Of a stretch of DNA of 10,956 nucleotides, positions 1 to 9,163 are shown piece by piece. Each line of letters starts with the position of its first letter. Position 1 is the first letter of the stretch. The DNA lies in NCBI GenBank assembly GCA_002470645.1, contig DKNE01000013.1, positions 1 through 10,956 of the forward strand, written 5' to 3'. This stretch comes from Patescibacteria group bacterium UBA7396 (GTDB taxonomy: Bacteria; Patescibacteriota; Gracilibacteria; BD1-5; UBA6164). The notes under the pieces are model-generated. The model was not told where the DNA came from, did no database searches, and saw nothing but the letters and a program-made list of their open reading frames with translations. Position numbers and translations under genes: made by a program.

Positions 1-91
1 AAATATGGTTATTAAAAATCACCAAATTTAAAGTTGCATTTATTATAAGTTAAATACAATAAAGTCAATTTTAATAATAACTTTTTGATTT
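1..91 (+). promoter_or_regulatory. AT-rich leader with weak promoter candidate
   Basis: This stretch lies upstream of the first gene. A TTGCAT box (34-39) and a TACAAT box (55-60) resemble -35 and -10 elements, but the spacer is only 15 nt, shorter than usual. A short reading frame opening at the ATG at position 5 ends at the TAA at 29-31, so nothing here is a convincing gene. I see no clear Shine-Dalgarno sequence before the GTG at 92. The promoter may equally lie upstream of the window. Confidence 0.25.
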
Positions 92-856
92 GTGATAAAA
101 AAAATAATAAAAATTATTCTCCAAATATTAAATTTTTTACTTATAGCGCTAAGTTTTGCTCTTTTATTCATTGCTATTTTTAAAAAAGAGTGGTTTGAAC
201 TTTTTATAGAATGGATGAAAGTAGTTATAGAGTGACTGTGATATTGGAATTATTTTATCGTATTTTTTAGTGCTCTTATAGAAGCATTTCCAGTTATATG
301 AATTGTACTACCATGACAAAATATTTTACTGATTGTATGAGGTTTTTTTTGACATATAAGCAATGAAAATCTTATTTATGTTATCATAATTGCGAGTATT
401 GGAGCTATTGTTTGAAATTATATTTGATATATTCTTTGAAAAATATATTGAGATAGTTTTTTTGATAAGTACTGAATTTGGTTTTGAATAGGAAAAACAG
501 AGGTAAAATATCTCAAAAAAGGTATTGATAAATGGTGAGCTCTCTGAATTACTCTTGGAAAATTTCATCCAATGACCAGAGCATTTTTACCTTTTATAGC
601 AGGAAGTATGTGAATGAAGTCAGGAAAATTTATGCTTTATAATGCTCTTTGATCTTTTATACGGGCACTTACTATGGTAATTTTTGGAGTTATCTTTGTT
701 GAATATTATAAAATATTTGTTGAATATTCTGGAACTATTTCTCTTATTATTTTAGCTTTAGTATGATGATATATTTATACTTTTAAGAAAAAAGAATTCC
801 TTAAATATTGGCAAGAAAAAAATGCCGAAATGGAAGAACTCAGTAAGAAAAAATAA
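92..856 (+). CDS. DedA/VTT-domain family membrane protein
   Basis: With TGA read as glycine this frame encodes 254 residues. DedA proteins are polytopic inner-membrane proteins of the VTT/SNARE-associated superfamily, implicated in lipid-carrier flipping and envelope homeostasis. Hydrophobic segments lie near residues 13-30, 51-86 (re-entrant type, with E64 and PGQ at 74-76), 92-117, 150-175 and 185-220. The family signature reads GKFHPMTR at 156-163, with the conserved Arg163, followed by AFLPFIAG. The C-terminus is a charged, Lys-rich tail. GTG at 92 is the only canonical start after the in-frame TAA at 29-31 that keeps the first helix; no ribosome binding site is obvious, so the start is uncertain. 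The gene stands 16 nt before the methyltransferase gene and probably heads that operon. Many family glycines, for example in VGG and WGALG, are TGA-encoded. The substrate cannot be told from sequence. Confidence 0.86.
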
Positions 857-872
857 CTCATAATTTTAAAAA

Positions 873-1859
873 ATGCTAAAAAATCTCCCAAAAACTACAC
901 AAGAAAAATTAAAAAAATTATATTCTCCTGAAGAATGAGAAATAGTTATTCAGGGTTTTTCTCAGGAAAAAAGACCAACTACTTTTAGAGTAAATACGCT
1001 CAAATCTTCGAATGAAGAAATAGAAAGTATATTACAAGAAAAAAATATTCACTTTGAAAAAATTCCATATCTCTCAAACGGGTATAAACTCTCAGAAGCA
1101 AAAGAAAAAGATTTATGGGATTTAGATATTTTTACGTCTGGAAAAATTTATTTACAATGAATCACAAGCCAACTTACTTGAGAAATCATTGCAAAAGATA
1201 TCACAAATAAAGATATAAAAGTCCTTGATCTTACTGCGGCGCCTGGAGGAAAAACCAGTCATATTTCAGCTATTTTATGAAATAATGGAGAAATATTTGC
1301 CAATGAACTCCAAATGGTAAGAAGAGAAAAACTTAAATTTACCATCGAAAGACAATGATGTACCAATGTACAAATCATAGCTGGAGACGCAAAAGAACTC
1401 AAAAATAAATTTGAAAAAGAATATTTTGATATTATAATTGCTGACCTCCCATGTAGTGCAGAAGGAAGAATTAATTTTCATCACGAAAAGTCATATAAAT
1501 TTTTAGAAACCCTAGGGATCAATAAAAGAAACTATGCTCTTCAAAAAGAGATACTCAAATCAAATGTTGAGCTTCTCAAAACTGGAGGAATACTCTTGTA
1601 TTCAACTTGTACTCTTGATCCTTTAGAAAATGAATGAATACTCCATTTTCTCATATCAAATTTTAAAAGTTTAGAAATCCAAGAAATAGATGAGTATTTT
1701 TCTGAAAAGAGTATTCAAACTATAAGCAAAAAATGACTCAAATCATACGAAAATTATATTTTTAATAAAGAAGTGCAAAAAGCCTTCAGAATTCTGCCAA
1801 GCACTGATACAGAATGATTTTTTATTGCTAAACTGAAAAAAATATGAACTTTATCTTAG
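873..1859 (+). CDS. RsmB/NOP-family RNA (cytosine-5) methyltransferase
   Basis: This 328-residue protein should transfer a methyl group from S-adenosylmethionine to C5 of cytosine in rRNA or tRNA, in the cytoplasm. An N-terminal RNA-binding region (about 1-100) contains the family's FRVNTLK stretch. It is followed by YLQGITSQL, then motif I LDLTAAPGGKT at 118-128, which binds SAM. DLPCSAEGR at 191-199 holds Cys194, the position that releases product in this family, and YSTCTLDPLENE holds Cys246, the expected nucleophile of motif VI. The C-terminal GFFIAKLKK is typical of the family end. Length fits the shorter RsmB/RsmF/NSUN-like enzymes; I cannot choose between rRNA and tRNA targets. It begins 16 nt after the DedA gene and overlaps the MscS gene by 16 nt, so the three are probably cotranscribed. 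The last four residues follow a TGA that would be the stop in a standard-code relative. Confidence 0.9.
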
Positions 1860-2716
1860 AAATTATTATAGAATATAAAGAGTTTGCTATTATCACTGGA
1901 AGTATCATCATATATTTAATTATTGATTTTATTTTGAGAAGAAAAAATACCAAACTCAAAAAAAGTCTTTATGAAAAATACAATATTATTGATGAAGAGT
2001 GAAAAAATATTGCTGATATAGAAAACATTGATGAAGAAGATCAACTCACTTATTATAAAAATAAAAACGTGATTTCTTTTTTACGTTTTTGAATATTATT
2101 TTTTGTGATTGCTTTTTATATTCTTCATAAACTTCCGAATTTTTTTAGTTTTTTTGCGATTGCCCTCTGAGCTATTATTATCACATTTAAAGAAATTATT
2201 CTTTGTTTTATTGGTTTTTTTTATATTTCTACTCAATATAAAATCGGAGATGAAATCGTAGTAAGTGACTGAAAAAATGATATAAAATGAGAAGTGATTT
2301 ATCTGAATATGCTCAATGTATGACTCATAGGAAGAGATGAAAATGGTGAAAATAATGGGCAATTTTATCGTATTCCAAACTATAAATTTTTTACTGAAAG
2401 TATAAAAAGAGAAGATATCAGTCTTCATAAATATAAAAAAGAGGAAGTGATTCTTTTATATACAAAAGCTGATTATGAGATAAGTTTTGACGAGTATATG
2501 GAACAACTCACAGAATATCTTGATGAAAAACTTCCAAAAAGAAATGTAAATAGCGTTTGAAATTATAAAACTTACATCGGATATAAATATAAAATCAAGT
2601 TTCAATACGATGAAAAAGATCATTTGATGATAAAAATCCGTTTTATAGTGAGACCAAAAGATATTTATAATATCGAAAAATGACTGTTTAGTTTTGTAGA
2701 AAGTTTGAAGAAGTAA
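1844..2716 (+). CDS. MscS-type small-conductance mechanosensitive channel
   Basis: This 290-residue membrane protein most likely forms a homo-oligomeric channel that opens under membrane tension and releases solutes during osmotic downshift. Helices are visible at about 14-30, 79-95 and 101-128, the last being the pore-lining segment with AIALGAIIITFKE. The MscS beta domain follows with KIGDEIVV at 133-140, KGEVIYLNML, and RIPNYKF at 176-182, which matches the family's IPN motif. The region 190-290 is the alpha/beta C-terminal part. A charged insert, residues 32-75, separates helices 1 and 2. The ATG at 1844 overlaps the end of the methyltransferase gene, which implies translational coupling. 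TGA encodes conserved glycines in the beta domain, for instance in SDGKND and NVGLIG. The length is close to that of classical MscS. Confidence 0.85.
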
Positions 2717-2718
2717 AA

Positions 2719-2736
2719 ATATACTTATTAGTATAT
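2719..2736 (+). terminator. Short hairpin after MscS gene
   Basis: ATATACT and AGTATAT pair as a 7-bp stem around a TATT loop, starting 2 nt after the MscS stop codon and followed by AAATTTTTAG. The stem is all A/T except one G-C pair, so termination strength would be low. It may be a transcript-end or decay-protection hairpin rather than a full terminator. Confidence 0.35.
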
Positions 2737-2891
2737 AAATTTTTAGAATATTAAATTATTTTTGAAAATACGTATTTTTTCTTGAAAATCAGTTTTGCTC
2801 TATAAAATGATTAAAAATGAGTTTTTAACACAAAAAGCAAAAAAATGAAAAATTGTCTCAAAAAATTAATATTTAGTTAATACACCTTTTT

Positions 2892-2897
2892 TATAAT
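2892..2897 (+). promoter_or_regulatory. -10-like box for the rhs gene
   Basis: A perfect TATAAT stands 55 nt upstream of the chosen rhs start. No good -35 hexamer sits 16-18 nt upstream (the sequence there is near ATATTT), so this is a weak call in such AT-rich DNA. If used, transcription would start inside the left arm of the hairpin at 2899-2929. Confidence 0.3.
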
Positions 2898-2898
2898 G

Positions 2899-2929
2899 AT
2901 ATCATGTAATATTTTTTATTGCATGATAT
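2899..2929 (+). terminator. Strong hairpin with T-rich 3' flank upstream of rhs
   Basis: A 13-bp stem (2899-2911 with 2917-2929, one G-T wobble) closes a TTTTT loop. The outer arms are ATATCATG and CATGATAT. The following 2930-2947 is almost pure T with A. This has the form of an intrinsic terminator, either for the upstream operon 180 nt earlier or as an attenuator in the rhs leader, since it ends only 22 nt before the rhs start. Confidence 0.5.
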
Positions 2930-2951
2930 TTTATTTTTTAATTTTTTGCCT

Positions 2952-5900
2952 ATGGATAGAAAATGAAAAAATTATTTTTCTCTCTTATTTATATTTTTTC
3001 TTTTTTGAATATGATTATTTATTTCTCATACCTATTGAGAAAATATAAGAGAAAAATTTATTTGAACTGAAACTTGAAACATTCAAGATTTGGTGGTACA
3101 AAGCGGAACACTTATTTCTAGTTGAGAAGTTTTAAGTGAATTTACAGCGTCAGGAAATATTTTAAGTGGTATTTTACTTGAAGAAAATATAAAATACTAT
3201 TCTTGATTCTTTCAATATGAATGAAATACCTATGGAAATGCTTATTATGATGAAGGTTTTGAATTTCCTGAAAATATTTTACAAGAAAATAATATTGAAA
3301 TAATAGAAAAAGAAGATTTTGAAAATAGTTTCATAAATCAGAAAAATATATCTGAATCATTCAGTTTAAAAAGTAATTTTGAAAGTTCTCAAATGATGAC
3401 TACCATGTCAGCTCCAAATACTCTTAGAGATGGATTAGTTTGAGAGTGGCTTTTAAATGGAAATGCTCTCGATACTTCTGGAAATGGAAATCATGGAACT
3501 CCATATAATGTTACTTGGGTTGATAGTGGAAAATGAGATGGAACTAAAGTTGCTAGTTTTAATGGAGTTAATAGTTATATAATATTTAATACTATAAATT
3601 TACCATCAACTTCATCTGCTAGATCATTAATTTTAAATTTTAAATTAACTTCATTAAATTTTCCAAATAATGAAGTTAATTTTTTAAATTATTGATATCC
3701 ATCTTCTAATAAAGGATTCTGATGTTCTATTAGAAATTCTCCTGAAATGTTAATAAGATTATTTTTTTGGGCGAATGATATAGATGTAAAATATCCTTTT
3801 AAGGCTAATATATGGTATAATATTATTTTCACATATAATTGAAATACCTGATATGTTTACATAAATTGAGAACTTAAATGACAAAAATCTTTTTGAGCAG
3901 TAAATACACAATTATTAAATTGAACAATATGAAAACTTATAGCTAGTTCTACATATTATGTACCTTGATATATAAATTTTATAAAAATCTATAACCGTGT
4001 ACTTTCAGCCTCAGAAATCCAACAACTTTATCAAGATTGATTTTGAATAAACAACAACACTTCGACAAACATACCAAACTACACTAATAGTCCAATGTTT
4101 TTAAATTCGAGCTTAGTATATAATTCTACTGACAATAATGCACTAAATTATTTATCAAATAAATCACAAAAATCAACTTCGGCAGTATCAAAAGCAGATA
4201 CTAACAATGTTGGAGACCCAGTAAATCTAGCAACATGAGAATTTGATTATGAAAATACTTTGATGAGTATACCATGAAAAAAATTACCTTTTGAATTCAA
4301 ACTTAGTTATAAAAATCAAACATACTATAACTGACCGACATGAATAAATTGGGATCATAATTATAACAAATATTTGATAGGAGAAACAAACGGAAACCAA
4401 TTGTATTATAACTGAAAACTTTGAGTGTTTAGATTTATAACATCTGGAACTTGATTTGAATACAACCCATGACTAAAAGCAAATTTAGTATTATCAGGGT
4501 GACTATACCAAATAAACTATGACTCTTGAGATAAAGAATATTTTAACCCTTTAAACAAAGTTTCAAAACTAGAAGACCAATATTGAAATAATTTACAATT
4601 TTCATACTCTTGATGACTTCTTTCTCAAGTTACTGACACACTTTGAAGAAATGTTAACTACAACTATTACGAAGATAACAGACTAGCAAATATTACAGAC
4701 TTTAATGGTAAAAAAGTAGAATTAACATATTTTACTTGAGCTAGTAATTCTTGAAGTATCTATGATTTAAAAGAAATAAAGATAAATAATGGAACATGAG
4801 CAACTAAAATGATAAACTTTGAATACACAAGTAACGGAGATGATACAACAAATCATAACATAACAAAACTCATAGACTCAAAATGACAAATATATGTAAC
4901 AAACACTTACTTAAATGATAGAGTAGCAACACAAATCTATTGAACATGAACAATTAGCTATAATTATACTCTTTCAGGCTCACAAGTAACAAAAAATACT
5001 GTAACTGATAAAGTTTGAAATATTACAGATTATTTTTATGATCCAAATGGAAATAATATTCAAACTATCTATCATGCAACTCCAAGTAATGTCACATACA
5101 ACTATACTTATAATAGTTTAGGATATATGGAAACTATGAATCTTCCAAAATGAAATGGAATAAAATATAGTTATGATACAAAATGAAATCTTACAGAAAA
5201 AAGACAAAAAACCGATGTGGAAGCAAACAATAGTTCAAGCGATATAGTAGAAACGTTTACGTATAACGCAAGAAACCAAATCTTGACTCATACTCTTCCA
5301 AATGGAATCGTGATCACCAATACGTACAGTACTCTTGGAAATCTGCTCTCAACAACGACTTCAGGAGTCAAAAAAGCAGATGGAAGCACGTATAGTATTT
5401 CTCAAATTTTTTCATATGATAGTATTTGAAATCTTACCTACAAAACTGATGGAGAAGGAAATGGAACAACTTTTACCTATAGTGGAGGACTTCTTGTTTC
5501 TCAAACATCAGGAAGTGGAACTGAGGCTATTACAAAAACTTTTACTTATGATACGCTTGGAAGACTTATATCTTCAACAGATGGAAATGGAAATGTCACT
5601 ACTTTTGAAAATACAGATTTTTGAAATCTTAAAAAAATTACTTCTCCAGAAGGGATTTCAAGGAACTTTGAATACGATCCAAACAATAATAAAACCAAAG
5701 AATTTATTACCCAAAGTGGAAGTAGCACTTTAGAAAAAGAATATTTTTATGATCTTCTGGATAAACTCACCACAACAACTACCAAATACGATACCTCAAA
5801 AACCAGAGATGATCTCGCAACATATGACGATAATTCACGTCTCGTATCTCAAAAATCAGGAAGTGGAGCAAAAGTGGAATTTACATACGATGCATTTGAA

Positions 5901-8879
5901 AAAGTCACAAAACAAACGATTATAGGAGATCCAAACGATGCTTCAAAAAATATCGTGACTCTTTTTGTGTATGATTTAAACGGAAATTTGATACAAAAAA
6001 CAGACCCAAAAGGAAATATTACCACTTTTACGTATGATCTTTTTGACAGACTCACAAAAGAAACAGACACTCTGGGGAATTATTATACGCTTACGTATAA
6101 CACAGATAATACCATTGCAGAAGTGAAAAAATATAGTTCTTGAAACACACTTCTTGCCAAAGTAAAAACCACATATAACCATCTCTGACAACCAGTCAAA
6201 GAAGAAGCAGCAAAAGATATTCTCGGAAATATTTTTCTCTCAACAACAAAAGTCTATGATAAAAATGGAAATGTCGTTTCTGTAACTGACGCAAAAGGAA
6301 ACACAACAACTTTTGAATACGATACTTTTAATCGTCTTGTAAAAACAACTGATGAGCTTGGAAATGAAGTACTTCAAAGCTATGATAAAAATAATAATAC
6401 CATTTCTAAAAGTATTCATCAAAACAATGGAAAAATTACCACAACAACCTACGTGTATGATGCAGATAATAGACTTGTGAGTGAAATAAATCACCAAAAC
6501 AAAACCAAAACTTACGTGTATAATATGCTCTGAAATGTGACACAAATCACAGATGAACAAGGAAATACAACAAATTTTACATATGATTTCACAGGAAATC
6601 TCAAAACCAAAACACAACTCTCAGGAAGTGGAAATATTCTCACTTCTCACACGTATGATGAGAGAGGAAATATGACCAGCGTGACGGATGGAGAAGGAAA
6701 TATTACAACGCATGTTTATAACAATCTCAATCAGCTCACAAAAACAAAATATTCTGACAATAAAGAAATAATCTACTCTTACGATAAAAATGGAAATCTG
6801 ACTTCTCAAACTGATCCAAATGGAAGCGTGATTACAAACACATATGATGTACTCAACAGACTTACTTCAAGAAGTATCACTCTCGGAAGTGGAGTGTGAG
6901 GAATCACGACTGAAACCTATAGCTATGATGCTCTTGGAAGACTCACAGAAGCCAATGATAGCAACCATCATAAACTGGAATTTAGCTATGATGATCTTGG
7001 AAGACTCATCACAGAAAACCAATCTGGAAGTGTGGTAAACTATACGTATGATGATAATAACAATTTACTAAGTATAACTAATCCAAACGGAAAAACTACA
7101 CATTACATGTATGATGATTTGAATAGAGTAACAAGTATCTCAAATAGTGGAACGACAATAGCAACTTATAGCTACACATGAGCGCTCAATGACAAGATAA
7201 CGTATGGAAACAGCAAAGAAATAACACAAGCTTTTGACAGTCTCAATAGACTTCAAAGTCTGAATAATGGAGTAAAAAATTATTCTTATACGTATGATGA
7301 TGCTGGAAATATTACGAGTGATAGTATGAAAAACTTCACGTATGATGATATCTATAGACTCACACAAGTACATGAAAGTTTGTCTTGAGCTTTACTTGAA
7401 AATTTTGCTTTTGATAAAGCTGGAAATAGAGTAACTGATATTTTTGAAAATACGTATGATACCAATATTCTCAATCAATACACTTCACTTTCTGGAAGCA
7501 CCAATACATCTTTCATCTATGATGATAATGGAAATTTAATCAATGACGGAGAAAAAACTTTTTCATACGATTATAAAAATAGACTCATAAAAGTAGAAAA
7601 TTCTTCTTGAATAATGGTAGAATTTCAGTACGATGTCCTTGGAAGAAAATATGAGAAAAAAACAAGCACAGAAACGACAACGTATATTTATAGTGATAAA
7701 AATATTCTCAGCGAAACAACAACTATTTGAGAAATATCTACAAAAAAAGAATACATAAATTGACTTTGAATTGACAACATTTTGGCTGTTGAAAAAGAAG
7801 AAGGTGATTTGACTCTGGCAGAAAGAAATGAATTACATTTTTGTAATACAAGAGTTTTGCCATATGAAAACGAATTTAATACCTACTTTTGGACTTGAAT
7901 AACTCAAAGATGTAATGAATTAAGTCAAAGTTGATGAACTCTAACAACAAACAGATATTACTTTCATAAAGATCATTTAGGAAGTATTGTTGCAATTACA
8001 AATAATTCTGGTACTATAGTTTCAGAATATAAATATGATTCTTTTTGAAATGTAGAAAATATTTATTGAGATGAAAGTTTAGAAAACACTATTCTCTATA
8101 CAGGAAGAGAGTATGATAAAGAAATAAATCTTTATTACTATAGAGCACGTTATTACTCAAGTGATTTATGAAGATTTATCTCTCGAGATCCAATAGGACA
8201 AGTTGATGATGTAAATATTTATAGTTATGTTGCGAATAATCCGGTGATGTTTAGGGATCCGATGGGTACGGATAAGAAGATTTATAATTCAACCGATTTA
8301 TTGAATACATATAAGTCAGATGCTGTTGAGGAATTAAGTTATTGATGATATTTACCTAAATTCTGATACTCAACTTTAGCGTACCCTATAAAGTCAACAT
8401 GAACAAATTCTTGGAATATTAAATATAATCCTGATTTTCAAGCACTATCTTTTGACCCAAATAATAATAATCAATCTTGTGCATGATATTGAAATAAAGG
8501 AGCATGACATTGTTTAACATATGTTGATTGAGAGTTAATGGAATTATCTGAGATCTGAAATTATCTTATTTGATATAATTGAGCCTATGCTTGATTTTCA
8601 CTAAATTCAAAACAAATGGGGAATGATATTGAAAGTAATAAGTTATCTGTGCCATATATTTGAAAACCATGAGAACTACAACATTTATCAATAATAACAA
8701 CAGATATTTATGAGGCATGAATGCGTGTAGAATTTTCTAACCATTATAATAAAAATAATACGTATAATGAAAATGTACGAAATGCTCTTCAAGATGAATT
8801 AATTGATAGACCATTATATAATAGATGATATTCAGATGCCTCAAAAGAAATTAGAGGTAAATGGGGACTTAATTATTAA
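2952..8879 (+). CDS. Giant LamG-RHS/YD-repeat polymorphic toxin
   Basis: One frame of 1975 residues runs through dozens of TGA-glycines to the TAA at 8877. Residues 9-25 are a hydrophobic signal peptide or anchor, so the protein should leave the cytoplasm. Residues 160-363 form a LamG/concanavalin-like domain (DGLVGEWLLNGNALDTSG), probably carbohydrate or surface binding. Residues 421-500 are the RHS N-terminal region (PVNLATGEFDYENT). YD repeats of the type YDxxGNLxxxTxxxG span about 545-1600 and build the hollow RHS shell known from the family. The core follows, with HLGS near 1674 and GRFISRDPIG from 1740, ending at DPMG (1769-1772). The last 200 residues are the variable tip, expected to be the toxin. 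ATG 2952 gives the intact hydrophobic start; TTG 2946 is an alternative. Two small membrane proteins follow directly. Toxicity and export are inferred from architecture. Confidence 0.88.
4590..7660 (+). repeat. YD (RHS) repeat tract
   Basis: Degenerate repeats of about 20-25 codons recur with the DNA core TAYGAT...GGAAAT, encoding YDxxGN followed by a short strand and a Thr-rich turn. They are diverged protein repeats, not exact DNA repeats. They account for the many short open frames on both strands here. Glycine in this tract is mostly GGA, unlike the flanking parts of the gene. Confidence 0.85.
7502..7734 (+). repeat. Direct repeat A, copy 1 (inside rhs)
   Basis: This 233-bp segment near the end of the YD tract matches 9532-9764 with 6 mismatches by my hand alignment and no gaps. 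Four mismatches are synonymous; the other two change Lys to Arg and Ile to Val. It forms the left homology arm shared between the intact rhs gene and the displaced 3' cassette. Confidence 0.9.
8151..8279 (+). repeat. Direct repeat B, copy 1 (end of RHS core)
   Basis: This 129-bp segment encodes the conserved end of the RHS core through DPMGTDKK and matches 10175-10303 with 11 mismatches, every one a synonymous third-position change. The last 84 bp differ at only 4 positions. Homology stops exactly where the variable tail starts, as expected of a recombination arm for tip exchange. Confidence 0.88.
8280..8876 (+). other. Variable C-terminal tip 1 (candidate toxin domain, Ntox44-like)
   Basis: Part of the long rhs frame, residues 1777-1975. 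It shares no visible similarity with the tip of the second cassette. A cysteine pair lies at 1843 and 1854. The stretch GNYLIGYNGAYAGFS at 1869-1883 recalls the NxHYGYVGxAxGFS pattern I associate with the polymorphic toxin type 44 family, and the ending GYSDASKEIRGKWGLNY recalls that family's D-rich, aromatic end. The match is from memory and partial, so the family name is tentative and I make no claim about catalytic activity. TGA supplies about four fifths of its glycines. Confidence 0.4.
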
Positions 8880-8889
8880 TTATAAAAAT

Positions 8890-9135
8890 ATGAAAAATTT
8901 AAAGCAAATTATGATTTATATTTTATTTCTAATCATAAACATAATAGTATTTTATTTACTCAGCGAAATATTTTATTGGATTCTAAATTATTACTTATTT
9001 CCTTGTAAAATAGTAAATCCAACTGATTTTGATTGTTTTAATATTATCAATATATTATTATGAAATTTATCAGCATTTATAATAACTTTATTTTTTTGAA
9101 AATGGTTATTCAAAAATTTTAAAAAAATAATATAG
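8890..9135 (+). CDS. Small two-helix membrane protein, candidate immunity protein 1
   Basis: This 81-residue protein starts 10 nt after the rhs stop and ends at TAG. I recognise no family. Helix 1 spans about residues 7-32 and helix 2 about 50-75, joined by a loop with Cys39 and Cys49 (C-x9-C), and the tail is Lys-rich. An in-frame ATG at 8803 lies inside the rhs gene and would add 29 residues; ATG 8890 is preferred because it clears the rhs stop and starts directly before the helix. Position immediately behind a polymorphic toxin gene is the normal place for its immunity gene, and a membrane location would suit a toxin acting on the envelope. Two glycines are TGA-encoded. The immunity role is inferred from gene order only. 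Confidence 0.65.
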
Positions 9136-9163
9136 TTTATTTTTAATTTATAAAAATTTACTT

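Larger units (their letters stand above)
2717..2951 (+). other. Intergenic leader between the MscS operon and rhs
   Basis: There is no gene in this 235-nt, very AT-rich gap. It contains a short hairpin right after the MscS stop (2719-2736), a perfect 14-nt palindrome AAAATACGTATTTT (2765-2778) that could be an operator, a TATAAT box (2892-2897) and a strong T-followed hairpin (2899-2929). It must hold the end of the upstream operon and the start signals of the rhs gene. Which element does which job is inferred only from position. Confidence 0.6.

Noticed and set aside
5335..5733. 132-codon + strand open frame inside the rhs gene
   Set aside because: It is a shifted frame of the YD repeats, rich in Leu/Lys/Met runs caused by the repeat DNA, while the frame carrying TGA-glycines shows the real RHS motifs.
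6240..6617. Minus-strand open frames, including this one and those at 2096-2428, 9593-9829 and 9968-10225
   Set aside because: All are antisense shadows of the RHS or MscS coding frames, with low-complexity Ile/Phe/Ser composition and no recognisable motif.
4590..7660. CRISPR-like array or exact tandem repeat
   Set aside because: Repeats are diverged, coding and in phase with YD protein repeats; there are no identical repeats with unique spacers.
8803..8889. Upstream ATG 8803 as start of the first small membrane protein
   Set aside because: It would lie within the end of the rhs gene and add a polar, non-conserved-looking 29-residue extension; ATG 8890 starts right before the helix and after the rhs stop.
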